Of a stretch of 44,953 bases of DNA, positions 23,105 through 32,687 are shown piece after piece. The stretch comes from an uncultured Methylococcaceae bacterium. Its GTDB lineage: Bacteria; Pseudomonadota; Gammaproteobacteria; Methylococcales; Methylococcaceae. Made by a program: the position numbers and the translations under genes. The notes below the pieces were generated by a model, which saw only the letters and a program-made list of their open reading frames with translations, made no database searches and was not told where the DNA came from. How positions within the stretch are numbered: the first letter of the stretch is position 1; every line of letters begins with the position of its first letter. The DNA lies in the NCBI GenBank assembly GCA_903934875.1, contig CAIZPP010000174.1:1-44953 (forward strand), in the 5' to 3' direction.

Positions 23105-24452
23105 GGATGGTTTTCGGCTTTCTCGGCCCGCGCTTGCGTGAACGCGGACGAGGTGCTCCAGTACGCGGACTGCCTTCCCGAGTCATGGCCCGCTGCTGGG
23201 CCTCATCGGCACTTTGGAAGCGGGTCCACCAGTCAGCAAGTTCCGGGGCGCCCTCGCCGGTTTCTGCGCGTAACACCAGAAAATCATAGGCTGCGCGAAA
23301 ACGCGGATGGCCAAGCAGCTTAAATGGCCTGACACCCTTGGTACGTTCCAGGCGGGGTTGCAGCGCCCACACCTCACGCATGATAAGGCTAATCGCACGG
23401 GGGATGGCTACGCTGCGGACTTGCCGGTTTAGCACCTCGTTCGCCGCCTCCTGGTATGCGAACACATCGTTGTCACCCGACCTGATTTTGGCGTTGGCGA
23501 GGGTGCGTACCGGCTCCCAAAGCAAAGCGGCAAACAGGAAAAACGGCGCGACCCGTTTGTTTTGTTGTATCCGTTCGTCCGTCCGCTCCAGTGCCTTGGC
23601 CAGAAAAACCAGGGGGTAGGATTCAGATTCGGTGCCCAAGCAATGCTCGGTTTCGGGGAATAACAAGCCAAACAGGCCGAAATGGCGCAATTCCTCAAAC
23701 GTTTGCACGGAATATCCGGAAAGCAGTAGTTTGATGACCTCATCGAAAAGACGGGCCGAAGGAATCCCTTCGAGCAGAGGTGCCAGACGGGGTATGGGTT
23801 CGGCGCAAGCGGGATGGATGGTGAAGCCAAGTTTCACAGCGAAGCGCACCGCCCGCAACATGCGCACAGGATCTTCACGGTAGCGCTGTTCGGGATCACC
23901 GATCAGGCGGAGAATCCCGGCCTTGTGGTCGTCCATGCCACCGACGAAATCCACTACGGAAAAATCACGGATGTTGTAATACAGGGCGTTCACGGTGAAA
24001 TCCCTGCGCCAAGCGTCTTCCTCAATTGTTCCGTATATGTTGTCACGTAGGATGCGTCCGTCCAGGCCATGCTGCCGGTCACCGTCTCCGTCGTCGTTGT
24101 TCAGTGCGCGGAAGGTGGCCACTTCCACGACTTGGTCACCGAAGTGGACATGGGCGAGGCGGAATCGTCTGCCAATCAGGCGGCAATTGCGGAAAACAGC
24201 CCGAATTTCTTCCGGGTGGGCATCGGTGACAACATCAAAGTCCTTGGGTTCGCGGCCTAACAGCAGATCACGCACACACCCTCCCACCAGATACGCCTGA
24301 TAATTTTCTTTGCGCAAGCGATACAGCACCTTCAGCGCATTGTCGCTGACTAGGGCGCGCGAGATGTTATGTTCGGATCGTGCGTAAACCCTCGCCATCG
24401 GCACGGAGGATTCTTTGGGTGGTGTGGGCTGCGATTGCCGTGACCTGAACAA
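23094..24452 (-). CDS. pcnB: Poly(A) polymerase I
   Basis: PcnB adds 3' poly(A) tails that mark bacterial RNA for decay. The 452-residue protein is of the class II tRNA nucleotidyltransferase/poly(A) polymerase family: YLVGGCVRDLLLGREPKDFDVVTDA holds the catalytic Asp pair, then RNCRLIGRRFRLAHVHFG, which matches the E. coli PcnB block closely, and EDAWRRDFTVNALYYNI. The C-terminus is basic (RPRSRKRGPRKPKTIH), as expected for an RNA-binding tail. The start is uncertain: 24452 is a TTG, and an ATG at residue 19 (MARVYARSEH) is the alternative. folK begins before its stop codon. The distinction from tRNA CCA-adding enzyme rests on the RRF block and the basic tail. Confidence 0.92.
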   Translation of the reverse strand: MFRSRQSQPTPPKESSVPMARVYARSEHNISRALVSDNALKVLYRLRKENYQAYLVGGCVRDLLLGREPKDFDVVTDAHPEEIRAVFRNCRLIGRRFRLAHVHFGDQVVEVATFRALNNDDGDGDRQHGLDGRILRDNIYGTIEEDAWRRDFTVNALYYNIRDFSVVDFVGGMDDHKAGILRLIGDPEQRYREDPVRMLRAVRFAVKLGFTIHPACAEPIPRLAPLLEGIPSARLFDEVIKLLLSGYSVQTFEELRHFGLFGLLFPETEHCLGTESESYPLVFLAKALERTDERIQQNKRVAPFFLFAALLWEPVRTLANAKIRSGDNDVFAYQEAANEVLNRQVRSVAIPRAISLIMREVWALQPRLERTKGVRPFKLLGHPRFRAAYDFLVLRAETGEGAPELADWWTRFQSADEAQQRAMTREGSPRTGAPRPRSRKRGPRKPKTIHDA

Positions 24453-25094
24453 ATTTTGGACAAAGTCGAGTATGGACAGGGGAGTTTCTAATCGGTTGGT
24501 TAGTTTAATTCTGTAAAATATTACCCTAACAGAACATGAAAATCACCTTTCTCCGGCAAACATTACTACAGAAGCAAGCCAAGCAAATGCCTGTGGAGGA
24601 AAAATAAAACACAAGTCGTGCCAACAGCAATGGAGTACGGAAAAAAAGCTTCAATGCTTTATTTCAATATTTAGCCATTCCAGCCGGACTCAAATGAAGT
24701 TATAATTATCAGCCACCTTAAGATTAGCCGCTTAAGCAAGATTAAGGCCGGGAGTCAGATGCGGGCTTGCGACGCAAGCCCTAAGTGTCATACAGTACCA
24801 ACCAAATATCATTCAGGCAAGCATAATGTTGGCTGACCCCGGCATAGGCCTTTCAAGATATCCGTCCATTGTTTTCAAACTTGGCGCAACCTACGTTAAC
24901 CCTGATAAGTCAAGCAGCGGTTTGCCCCAAAAAAGGTTCTGATAATGATGAATCACTCGTCCTGTTCAACCCCAAACTCCCCGGCGCTTCCGGCCTTGAA
25001 CTGAATTCAAGAGAAAGCCAGGGGCTGTAATGCATTGCGGTGAATCACCTCAAACCAGGTTCGGCAAGCCGCCCTGGAGGAGCAATTTTGACAT
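24453..25094. other. 642-base non-coding region upstream of rpoD
   Basis: No gene or complete repeat is seen here. dnaG and rpsU, the common neighbours of rpoD, are absent. A short hairpin GGGCTTGC-GAC-GCAAGCCC lies at 24763-24781 without a T-run. An open frame of 23 codons at 24536 has no supporting feature. The region probably holds the divergent promoters of pcnB and rpoD; none is clear enough to mark. Confidence 0.6.
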
Positions 25095-26885
25095 ATGAAT
25101 CAAGAAGATCAGCAAACTGAGTTCAAAGAACTCATCGCCAAAGGCAAAATGCAGGGGTTCCTCACTTATGCGGAAGTGAACGACCACCTGCCAACCTACT
25201 TTGATGATCCCGAGCAGATGGATGATATCATCAGCCTGATCAGCAGCATGGGCATCCAGGTACATGAGGAGGCACCGGATATAGGGCTAATCCCCGTTGC
25301 CGCCGTGGTGTCGGACGACGACGAAGAGGCCGCTGAAATGGCGGCAGCCTTGGCCACAGTGGGTTCTGAATTAGGCAGGACCACCGATCCGGTGCGTATG
25401 TACATGCGCGAAATGGGATCAGTCGATTTGTTGACTAGGGACCGTGAATTGAGCATTGCCAAACGCATTGAAGAAGGGATCAACCAGTCCGCTCGTGAGC
25501 TGGTGCGTTTTTCCGCTTCCATGGACCATTTCATCAAAGCCTTTGACCGCTTGGAAAGCGGTGAAACACGGCTTCCTGATCTGGTTTTGGATATTTTCGA
25601 CCCCAATCTGCCGGAGCCGGTCATTTTAGACGAAAGTGCCGACCCGGATATTGTCGATGAAAACGAAAGCGGCCCTGCCCCGGAATTAGTCAAGGAGAAG
25701 TTGGAAAACTTCAAGAAACAGTACAAGATCGCGCTCAACGCACGCAACAAATACGGGCACGAACACCAAAAAACGCAAGAGGCATTCAATGCGCTTGCGA
25801 CAAGCTTCCTTGAGTTCAAAATGACCCCGCCTTTTTTTAAGGAACTGACGGACATTTTGCATTTGACCATTGAAAAAATTCGGGAGCAGGAGCGTACCGT
25901 CCTAGGCTTGGCAGTGACCGCATCAAAAATGCCCAAGACTGAGTTCCTTGCAAGCTTTGTTGGCAATGAGACCAACCCGGAATGGCTAAGCAGGCAGGTT
26001 GAATCGGCTCGACCCTATGCTCAAGAGTTGGCCTCCCACTCCGACGAGATCAAGCGAATGCAAAAAAAACTGTTGCATATCGCCAAAGAGAATCGATTAA
26101 GCATTAGAGAAATCAAAGAAATACACCATCGCATGGCCGAGGGCGAAAATCTGGCCAGGCAGGCAAAAAGCGAAATGATCCAAGCCAATCTGCGTTTGGT
26201 CATTTCCATAGCCAAAAAATACACCAATCGTGGCATGCAGTTTCTTGACCTAATCCAAGAAGGGAACATAGGGCTTATGAAGGCGGTGGACAAATTCGAC
26301 TATCGCCGTGGCTTCAAGTTTTCCACTTATGCCACTTGGTGGGTTCGCCAAGCAGTGACTCGAGCCATCGCCGATCAAGCCCGCACGATCCGTATCCCTG
26401 TGCATATGATCGAGACGATCAACAAACTAAACCGGGTTACCCGGCAAATGCGCCAGGAAATGGGCCGTGAGGCGACATTGGAAGAATTGGCCCCGCGCAT
26501 GGAGATGACGGAAGACAAGGTGCTAAAAGTACTCAAAATAGCCAAAGAACCCATTTCGATGGCTTCCCCGGTTGGAGACGACGAAGACTCCCATCTAGGC
26601 GACTTTATCGAGGACGAGGGCATCATGTCGCCAGTGGAATGGGCGACTGTCGCGGGTTTGCGCGAAACCACCGAACAAATCTTAGCTGGTCTAAGTGAGC
26701 GGGAGGCCAAGGTTCTGCGCATGCGTTTCGGCATCGACATGCACACCGATTACACTCTTGAGGAGGTGGGCAAGCAGTTCGATGTCACCCGCGAACGCAT
26801 CCGGCAGATTGAAGCCAAAGCCTTGCGCAAACTCAGGCATCCCGCACGTTCGGAGGTACTCAAGAGTTTTCTGGACTTGGATTGA
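25095..26885 (+). CDS. rpoD: RNA polymerase primary sigma factor (sigma-70)
   Basis: RpoD directs RNA polymerase to housekeeping promoters. The 596-residue protein has region 1.1 at the N-terminus ([24 protein letters not shown]), region 1.2 ([16 protein letters not shown]), an acidic non-conserved region, region 2 ([20 protein letters not shown], then [20 protein letters not shown]), region 3 ([17 protein letters not shown]) and region 4 ([20 protein letters not shown]) with the -35-binding helix-turn-helix. A GGAGGAG stands 12 bases before the ATG, a longer gap than usual; an in-frame TGA two codons upstream rules out an earlier start. A dipeptide epimerase gene follows after four bases. 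Confidence 0.98.
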   Translation: MNQEDQQTEFKELIAKGKMQGFLTYAEVNDHLPTYFDDPEQMDDIISLISSMGIQVHEEAPDIGLIPVAAVVSDDDEEAAEMAAALATVGSELGRTTDPVRMYMREMGSVDLLTRDRELSIAKRIEEGINQSARELVRFSASMDHFIKAFDRLESGETRLPDLVLDIFDPNLPEPVILDESADPDIVDENESGPAPELVKEKLENFKKQYKIALNARNKYGHEHQKTQEAFNALATSFLEFKMTPPFFKELTDILHLTIEKIREQERTVLGLAVTASKMPKTEFLASFVGNETNPEWLSRQVESARPYAQELASHSDEIKRMQKKLLHIAKENRLSIREIKEIHHRMAEGENLARQAKSEMIQANLRLVISIAKKYTNRGMQFLDLIQEGNIGLMKAVDKFDYRRGFKFSTYATWWVRQAVTRAIADQARTIRIPVHMIETINKLNRVTRQMRQEMGREATLEELAPRMEMTEDKVLKVLKIAKEPISMASPVGDDEDSHLGDFIEDEGIMSPVEWATVAGLRETTEQILAGLSEREAKVLRMRFGIDMHTDYTLEEVGKQFDVTRERIRQIEAKALRKLRHPARSEVLKSFLDLD

Positions 26886-26889
26886 TGAA

Positions 26890-27876
26890 TTGAATCTTCG
26901 CGAGGTAAGCATACACCAGGAGTCATGGCCGCTGCGCGGGGTGTTTCGTATCTCGCGTGGCGCTTACACCGAAATCCCCTTGGTAATGGTCGAAATCAGG
27001 GAAGGCATGGCAGTTGGGCGCGGGGAGTGCCGCCCCTATCCCCGCTACGGCGAGTCTGCTCAGGGTGTCGCCTCCGGCATTAAAGCCTTGGTGCCTGCAT
27101 TGGAGGCTGGCATGGAACGGGAGGAGCTCAACGCCATGCTTGCGCCTGGCGCTGTGCGCAATGCCATAGACTGTGCCCTCTGGGATCTGGCATCGAAACG
27201 CTCCGGCTTGCCGGCTTGGCAACTGGCTGGGCTGTTACCGCCACAGCCTTTGTCAACTGCCTATACTCTAAGTGTCGATACCCCTGCCAATTTGGCGCAA
27301 GCCGCCAGAATAGAAGCCAGTCGTCCACTGTTGAAGTTGAAATTGGACGGTGCAGGCGACTTGGACAGGGTGGCTGCGGTAAGGGCCAATGCCCCGGATG
27401 CCCGGTTGATAGTCGATGCCAACGAGGCATGGACTTCCGCCGATTACCAAAGCCTTGCCCCGGAGCTTGCGCGAATTGGGGTGGAGATGCTTGAACAACC
27501 CTTCCCATCCGACTGCGACCATTGGCTTGCCGCACTGGATAGGCCGCTGCCGGTATGTGCTGATGAATCCTGCCACGCTGCCGCCAGCCTCAAGGGTTTG
27601 GCGGGGCTTTATGATGTCGTTAATATCAAACTGGACAAGGCGGGCGGTCTGACGGAAGCCTTGCGGATGAAAGCGCTGGCCGAGGGGTGCGGGTTCAAGA
27701 TCATGGTAGGTTGCATGGTGGCAACTTCCCTGTCCATGGCCCCGGCGTTCCTGCTTGCCCAAGGTGCCGCCTATGTCGATATCGACGGCCCCTTGTTGTT
27801 GCAAGATGACCGCCAGCACGGATTAAGCTACGCAGGTAGCCAGGTTTTCCCGCCTAGCGCGGAACTCTGGGGCTAG
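26890..27876 (+). CDS. L-Ala-D/L-Glu or related dipeptide epimerase (enolase superfamily)
   Basis: A cytoplasmic enolase-superfamily enzyme of the muconate lactonising subgroup that epimerises dipeptides, probably from recycled peptidoglycan or other peptides. All active-site elements are visible: PLLKLKLDG (KxK, acid/base lysine), LIVDANEAW, VEMLEQPFP and PVCADESC (the three metal ligands), and DVVNIKLDKAGG (second lysine). Motifs do not reveal the preferred dipeptide; as I recall, a Methylococcus capsulatus homologue has been characterised with preference for cationic dipeptides. The start is taken as TTG at 26890, giving MNLREVSIHQESWPLRG, which fits the family's N-terminus; no ATG is available before it without running deep into rpoD. 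The four-base gap to rpoD suggests co-transcription. Confidence 0.85.
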   Translation: MNLREVSIHQESWPLRGVFRISRGAYTEIPLVMVEIREGMAVGRGECRPYPRYGESAQGVASGIKALVPALEAGMEREELNAMLAPGAVRNAIDCALWDLASKRSGLPAWQLAGLLPPQPLSTAYTLSVDTPANLAQAARIEASRPLLKLKLDGAGDLDRVAAVRANAPDARLIVDANEAWTSADYQSLAPELARIGVEMLEQPFPSDCDHWLAALDRPLPVCADESCHAAASLKGLAGLYDVVNIKLDKAGGLTEALRMKALAEGCGFKIMVGCMVATSLSMAPAFLLAQGAAYVDIDGPLLLQDDRQHGLSYAGSQVFPPSAELWG

Positions 27877-27909
27877 TCGATCAGAGATTGTTTGAAACGC
27901 CGTATATCA

Positions 27910-28065
27910 CTATTTATGCTTGGAACGGGTAATCCCTAATTCTTGTAATATACTTATTTGGTTGTCAGGCTCGGTAATATAATCAAACAAATCCTGATAA
28001 AAAAAATAATAAAACCAGTATCCTAATGCTATGAATATCAAGCCGTAAATTATTTTTTGGGGCAT
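27910..28065 (-). CDS. Possible small membrane protein, 51 residues
   Basis: A short frame starting MPQKIIYGLIFIALGYWFYY has one clear membrane helix and a polar C-terminal tail ending in TRSKHK. No family is recognised and no clear ribosome binding site is seen. The frame stays open upstream to 28251, but that part shows no protein-like features. It lies alone between the epimerase gene and a repeat-rich region. Existence as a gene is uncertain. Confidence 0.3.
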   Translation of the reverse strand: MPQKIIYGLIFIALGYWFYYFFYQDLFDYITEPDNQISILQELGITRSKHK

Positions 28066-28349
28066 AAAGCGACCGTGGGGTTGGTGACAAGTTTTGGTTT
28101 GTGTCCACCGCTCTCCTGTTCGGAAACCAGCCATTCTCATTGTAACAAAATCCTGGGGGGCACGGACATCCCTGCACGTCATTTTCAGCTCGTAAACCTC
28201 GTGCTGCAAGAAGGCGCTACTGCGGCCTTGCTTAGAGAGTATGGTTTCCATGAATGCCCAGATTTCAGAGGAATTTTAGTTGTTAAAATACGTATGACCC
28301 CCTGCTTATCCGGTATTCTTGTCTTTGGCGGGCGGAATATCAGCGCGGT

Positions 28350-28475
28350 GTAAGCGTTCACCCCTAGCGGAAATCACCTCGCCCTACGGGAGAGGGTTAG
28401 GGTTTTAAAATCAAGGCTCTACAGATGCCCTCAGACCCAGCCCCTCTCCCGCAGGTCGAGGGGGTGAACGCTTAC
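28350..28475. mobile_element. 126-bp MITE with perfect 8-bp target duplication
   Basis: The ends GTAAGCGTTCACCCC and GGGGTGAACGCTTAC are perfect 15-bp inverted repeats. AGCGCGGT lies directly outside both ends (28342-28349 and 28476-28483), a clean 8-bp target duplication, so this is a transposed unit. The interior pairs further (CGGGAGAGGG on one side, CCTCTCCCG on the other) into a long hairpin. No coding capacity. The duplication's exactness suggests a recent insertion. Confidence 0.85.
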
Positions 28476-28501
28476 AGCGCGGTCAGGAGGATGGTTGTTT
28501 G

Positions 28502-28542
28502 GTAGGATGGGCGCGGCCTAGCGGCCCCTTTGCCCATCCTAC
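28502..28542. repeat. Inverted repeat GTAGGATGGGC
   Basis: GTAGGATGGGC and GCCCATCCTAC form an 11-bp perfect stem around a 19-base loop that is itself partly palindromic (GCGGCCTAGCGGCC). A related repeat built on GATGGGC and GCCCATC lies at 39486-39511, so this is a dispersed family. Confidence 0.65.
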
Positions 28543-28656
28543 ACGTTATCCAAAATTGTAGTGTTTAGGGAGAGTAGGTTGAGGTTTTTAAGCCCTAATC
28601 ACCGGCCCTTCTATGGAGGAAGGGAGAACAACCCCAATCCCAGAAAACACTGCAGT

Positions 28657-29838
28657 CTACCGCACCCGCTCAACTAGCATGGCTATGCCTTGCCCGCCGC
28701 CTATGCACAGCGATGCCAGCCCTAAGGACAAATCCCGCCTGACCAATTCATACAGCAGGGTCACGAGTATCCGGGTGCCGCTGGCACCGACCGGGTGGCC
28801 TAAGGCGATTGCTCCGCCATTGACGTTGACCTTGGACAAATCCCATCCCATTTCACGGTGGACTTGAATGGACTGGGAGGCGAATGCCTCGTTGACTTCG
28901 ATCAAATCCAGGTCGTTGATCGAGCATAGGCCACGGGCAAGCAGCCCTTGCGATGCGCTGATCGGACCTAGCCCCATGAAAGCGGGATTGAGCGCCGAGG
29001 AGTGGGAACCGAGTATTTTAAATGCCCATGCGGGGTTCAACTCAGCTAACACGTCCTTGGAAACCACCAGCACCGTAGCCGCCCCGTCGTTGATTCCCGA
29101 GGCATTGCCGGCGGTGACGGTGCCCTCGGGATTGAACGAGGGCTTTAACTTGGCGAGGGTGTCTTTGGTCGTACCGTAGCGGGGATGCTCGTCGGTGTCG
29201 AACACGATATCCTCGCCCTTGCCCTGTTTTATGCGGATGGGCACGATTTCATCCTTGAACTTGCCATCTTTGATCGCCTGCTCGGTCTTTTGCTGGGAAG
29301 CGGCAGAGAATTCGTCTTGCTCCTCCCGCGAGATTTGGTATTTCTCGGCAATGTTCTCGGCAGTGGTGCCCATGTGGCAGTCGTAAAACTTGTCCCACAG
29401 CGCATCATGGACAATGCTGTCGGTCACTTCGCCATGCCCCAAACGCTGCCCGAAGCGGTGGGCTTTGAGCAGATAGGGCGCTGCCGTCATATGTTCCATG
29501 CCGCCGGCTATCACGACTTGGTTTTCGCCTGCCGCAATCGACTGTCCGGCGAGGGCGACAGTCTTCAAACCTGACCCGCAGACTTTATTGACCGTGAAAG
29601 AGGGAATGGTTTCCGGCAAACCGCCCTTGATCGAGGCTTGGCGGGCGGGGTTTTGGCCCAGCCCGGCCTGGATGACATTGCCTAGGATGACTTCGTTAAC
29701 CTGCTCGGCGGGGATAGCGGTTCTAGCGACAATTTCCCGCACCACTCCCGCGCCAAGGTCAATCGCATTCAGCGGGGTCAGGGTTCCGTTGAATTTGCCT
29801 ATGGCTGTCCTACACGCACCGACGATGTATGCTTCCAT
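28657..29838 (-). CDS. phaA: Acetyl-CoA acetyltransferase (biosynthetic thiolase)
   Basis: This thiolase joins two acetyl-CoA to acetoacetyl-CoA, or runs in reverse. At 393 residues it has the exact family length, and the catalytic residues fall at the expected places: Cys87 in NKVCGSGLK, His348 in LGHPVGASG and Cys378 in LCIGGGQG. Its ATG overlaps the stop codon of the reductase gene by one base (TAATG), so the two are co-translated. Together they provide the first two steps of polyhydroxybutyrate synthesis, but no PHB synthase or phasin gene is in the window, so the product may serve another acetoacetyl-CoA use; the symbol denotes the enzyme class. Confidence 0.9.
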   Translation of the reverse strand: MEAYIVGACRTAIGKFNGTLTPLNAIDLGAGVVREIVARTAIPAEQVNEVILGNVIQAGLGQNPARQASIKGGLPETIPSFTVNKVCGSGLKTVALAGQSIAAGENQVVIAGGMEHMTAAPYLLKAHRFGQRLGHGEVTDSIVHDALWDKFYDCHMGTTAENIAEKYQISREEQDEFSAASQQKTEQAIKDGKFKDEIVPIRIKQGKGEDIVFDTDEHPRYGTTKDTLAKLKPSFNPEGTVTAGNASGINDGAATVLVVSKDVLAELNPAWAFKILGSHSSALNPAFMGLGPISASQGLLARGLCSINDLDLIEVNEAFASQSIQVHREMGWDLSKVNVNGGAIALGHPVGASGTRILVTLLYELVRRDLSLGLASLCIGGGQGIAMLVERVR

Positions 29839-30581
29839 TATATTCTCATGCCTCCGTCGACCTCGATAACGCGCCCGGTGAAGAAGTCGTTGGTGATAAT
29901 GAACTGGACGGTCTGCGATATTTCGTCCATTTCGCCAAGCCTTCCGGCGGGGATTTTCTCAATGATCTTGTCCAGCACTTCCTGCTTGATTTTGGCGACC
30001 ATTTCCGTATTGATGTAGCCCGGTGCCACCGCCCCAACGCGAATACCGTAGCGGGACAATTCTTTCCCCCAAGTGACCGTCATCGAATCAACCGCAGATT
30101 TGGTTGCCGAGTAATTGGTCTGGCCCAAGTTCCCCGCCCGGCTGATCGAAGAAATGTTGATAATCACTCCCTTGATCTTGTTTTTCACCATGTGGTAGGC
30201 CGCTTCCCGTGCACACAAAAAAACGCCCGTCAAGTTGACGTTAATCACCTTTTCCCAGTTCGCAAACGGAAACTTAGTGATTTCATCGCCCTTTTGCTTG
30301 ATAAACAGTGCGTCGGAAGTGATGCCTGCATTGTTGATGAGAACATCCACCGCGCCATTGGCGGCAGTGAATTGCTCAAAGAAAGCTTCCACAGCAGCCT
30401 CGTTGCTGACATCAACAACTTGGCCCTCGATTCCAGTTTCCGCCTTCAAGACATCCAAATTTTCCTGCACGACATCCAGCACATAAGGCTTTGCCCCTGC
30501 CCGTTGCAAGTCTTCGGCAAACCGCCTGCCCATGCCTCGCGCACCACCCGTGATTACAATATTTTTACCGGTAATTTCCAT
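29838..30581 (-). CDS. Short-chain dehydrogenase, probable acetoacetyl-CoA reductase
   Basis: A 247-residue classical SDR with the nucleotide-binding TGGARGMG (11-18), LINNAGITSD (81-90), the catalytic Ser144 region INISSISRAGN, YSATK (Tyr157, Lys161) and PGYINTEM. It is close in type to PhaB/FabG enzymes. The thiolase gene that follows, overlapping by one base, makes acetoacetyl-CoA reduction to 3-hydroxybutyryl-CoA the best guess; a FabG-like ketoacyl reductase cannot be excluded. The ATG at 30581 is chosen because AGG stands eight bases upstream; a GTG at 30590 is in frame. Confidence 0.82.
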   Translation of the reverse strand: MEITGKNIVITGGARGMGRRFAEDLQRAGAKPYVLDVVQENLDVLKAETGIEGQVVDVSNEAAVEAFFEQFTAANGAVDVLINNAGITSDALFIKQKGDEITKFPFANWEKVINVNLTGVFLCAREAAYHMVKNKIKGVIINISSISRAGNLGQTNYSATKSAVDSMTVTWGKELSRYGIRVGAVAPGYINTEMVAKIKQEVLDKIIEKIPAGRLGEMDEISQTVQFIITNDFFTGRVIEVDGGMRI

Positions 30582-30875
30582 CTTAAGCACCTAATTATAA
30601 TTAAAAAGATTTTTTTGGCCTAGAGCTAGTCAATCCGCCAGCCCCGCCACGCGCTATTGTATTCCTTCCTATAAAACAAGGTCTACCTGATCGGCGGTAT
30701 AATCAGTTTTTCTGTTTGAGAGTAATTTATGTAAACCCTAGCCTATGCAAAGCGACCGCAATGTGTGTGCCAGATATTGCGATTTTTCCCGATTCGTCCT
30801 ATGGTGTGCGTGATTTCTCGTTGAATTGCAGGCGGGCCACCCCCGACTCCACAATAATTATTACAGGTGAACTAC

Positions 30876-31316
30876 ATGACAGAACTGCTAGCAGTCCTGA
30901 CCGCGGTCTTCGTGGTTTATGCTTTATACGAAGTATTCGCAACGGTTTCCCAGTCAGGCGACGGACTAAACCGGACAGCCGCAGGCAGCCAAGCTGCACA
31001 GCAAACCGCTACCTTCCAGCAGTCCGCAACGCCTAAAGTGGCAGCACCGGCCCCATCCGCCACGTTGGCCGCCGCACCGCCTAGCGTTTCTGCCGCGACC
31101 CACGACAAGCAAGCCAACTTGCGCAACCCAGTGACTGGCGAAATATCGCCGACTCCGGGCAACTACCGTTTTGCCAAGAAATGGATAAAGGAAGCTTTGG
31201 TGGCCGAAGGACTGCTTCCGAAGATTTACAAAAACTCCGAATTGACCGAGACGCTAAATATGAAGGCCAAAGAAGCAATAGAAAAATTCAAGAATCTAGA
31301 AAAATACCACGTCTGA
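30876..31316 (+). CDS. Small membrane-anchored protein of unknown function
   Basis: A 146-residue protein with one N-terminal membrane helix (TELLAVLTAVFVVYALYEVF), a linker rich in Ala, Pro, Ser and Gln (about 30-85), and a folded C-terminal segment (TGEISPTPGNYRFAKKWI, then EALVAEGLLPKIY and a helical end). No known domain is recognised. The ATG at 30876 is preferred over the GTG at 30867 because AGGTG precedes it by six bases. It is a single gene between the reductase promoter region and the sucC leader. The linker suggests the C-terminal part works away from the membrane surface. Confidence 0.7.
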   Translation: MTELLAVLTAVFVVYALYEVFATVSQSGDGLNRTAAGSQAAQQTATFQQSATPKVAAPAPSATLAAAPPSVSAATHDKQANLRNPVTGEISPTPGNYRFAKKWIKEALVAEGLLPKIYKNSELTETLNMKAKEAIEKFKNLEKYHV

Positions 31317-31347
31317 AGTAGATTAAAATAGCCATGATCAGCCAATA

Positions 31348-31483
31348 GGGTGCGATTAAAAGTGATGCGGGAGTGCAAGGCCTGCCTTGCGAGGGCATCT
31401 AAAGGCAAGGCAGGCCTTGCACTCCCGGTGTAAATTCAACGACCACACGGGGATTCGTCTGCATCACTTTTAATCGCACCCCA
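31348..31483. mobile_element. 136-bp hairpin MITE in the sucC leader
   Basis: Perfect 21-bp inverted ends (31348-31368 and 31461-31481, starting GGGTGCGATTAAAAGTGATG) enclose a second perfect 22-bp stem (31369-31390 with 31405-31426, GGGAGTGCAAGGCCTGCC...) around a 14-base loop. AGCCAATA flanks both sides (31340-31347 and 31484-31491), a likely target duplication. The unit ends 40 bases before the sucC ATG, so transcripts reading through would carry a very stable stem. Confidence 0.85.
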
Positions 31484-31523
31484 AGCCAATAGCCCAAATT
31501 ATGCAATTAATACGAGGAATTCC

Positions 31524-32687
31524 ATGAATCTTCACGAATATCAGGCCAAACGCCTATTTGCCAGTTACGGGGTGGCAATTCCAAGCGGCGCCCCCGCCTT
31601 CTCACCCGAAGAAGCCCGCCACGCCGCGGCCACATTGGGAGGCGGGCGCTGGGTGGTTAAAGCACAAATCCATGCCGGTGGACGGGGCAAGGCGGGCGGT
31701 GTCAAGCTGGTGGACAGCCACGCTGCAGTCGAGGAAGCGGCCAAGGAAATGCTGGGTTCCAGCCTTGCCACTTATCAAACAGGCGGGGTTGCACTACCCA
31801 TACATGCCGTCTTGGTGGAAGAGGTCAGCCAGATCGCACGCGAACTTTACTTGAGTGTTTTGGTGGACCGCGCCAGCGAGCGGGTACTATTCATGGCATC
31901 TAGCGAAGGTGGCGTGGAAATTGAGGAAGTCGCGGCGAAGACCCCGGAAAAAATCCTTATTCAAAAAGTCGACCCCGTTGCCGGTTTGCAGGCTTACCAA
32001 TGCCGGGACATCGCTTTTGGCTTGGGATTGGAAGGGGTGCAAATCAATGCCTTGAGCAAACTTATGCAAGGGCTTTACAAGTTTTTTATTGACAAGGATG
32101 CCAGCCAGATTGAAATCAACCCCCTCATCGTCACCGCTGATGGTCGCCTGCTGGCCTTGGATGGCAAGGTCAATATTGATGACAACGCCCTGTTTGCCCA
32201 TCCCGACATCGCCGGTTTGCGCGACCCTGCACAAGAAGATGCCAAGGAAAACGCCGCCCGCGAGCACGGGCTGAATTACATCACACTAGGCGGTAATATA
32301 GGGTGCATGGTGAATGGTGCCGGTCTGGCTATGGCGACGATGGATGTCATCAAGCTGCATGGCGGTGAACCGGCCAACTTCCTTGACGTGGGCGGCGGTG
32401 CCACTAAAGAAAAAGTGACCGAAGCCTTCAAGCTGATTCTGGCCGACGCTACGGTGAAAGCCGTGCTGATCAATATCTTCGGCGGCATAGTCCGTTGCGA
32501 CATGATTGCCGAAGGCATCATCGCGGCGGTGAAAGAGGTGGATGTCAAAGTTCCAGTGGTCGTGCGCCTAGAAGGCACCAATGCACCGGCAGGGCGGCAA
32601 TTGCTGGCTGATTCCGGCCTGGCCATCATCCCCGCCGAGGATTTGGACGAAGCCGCGACAAAGGCGGTCGAGTCGGTGACGGGGTGA
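31524..32687 (+). CDS. sucC: Succinyl-CoA synthetase beta subunit
   Basis: SucC is the nucleotide-binding subunit of succinyl-CoA synthetase, the substrate-level phosphorylation step of the TCA cycle. The 387-residue protein starts [16 protein letters not shown] and has the ATP-grasp region with [16 protein letters not shown], the EINPLIVT metal-binding block, and [14 protein letters not shown] with [11 protein letters not shown] in the ligase domain. Malate-CoA ligase beta (MtkA) of the serine cycle is a close homologue; the GGIVRCD block favours SucC. GAGGAATTCC before the ATG is a good ribosome binding site. The expected partner sucD is not next but follows after two inserted genes. The leader contains a hairpin element. 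Confidence 0.93.
   Translation: MNLHEYQAKRLFASYGVAIPSGAPAFSPEEARHAAATLGGGRWVVKAQIHAGGRGKAGGVKLVDSHAAVEEAAKEMLGSSLATYQTGGVALPIHAVLVEEVSQIARELYLSVLVDRASERVLFMASSEGGVEIEEVAAKTPEKILIQKVDPVAGLQAYQCRDIAFGLGLEGVQINALSKLMQGLYKFFIDKDASQIEINPLIVTADGRLLALDGKVNIDDNALFAHPDIAGLRDPAQEDAKENAAREHGLNYITLGGNIGCMVNGAGLAMATMDVIKLHGGEPANFLDVGGGATKEKVTEAFKLILADATVKAVLINIFGGIVRCDMIAEGIIAAVKEVDVKVPVVVRLEGTNAPAGRQLLADSGLAIIPAEDLDEAATKAVESVTG

Noticed and set aside
24763-24781. Short hairpin upstream of rpoD as a terminator or small RNA
   Set aside because: An 8-bp stem with no T-run and no promoter-like sequence is too weak to call.
28066-28251. N-terminal extension of the small membrane protein at 27910
   Set aside because: No domain or signal features are seen before the methionine that precedes the membrane helix; treated as upstream noise.
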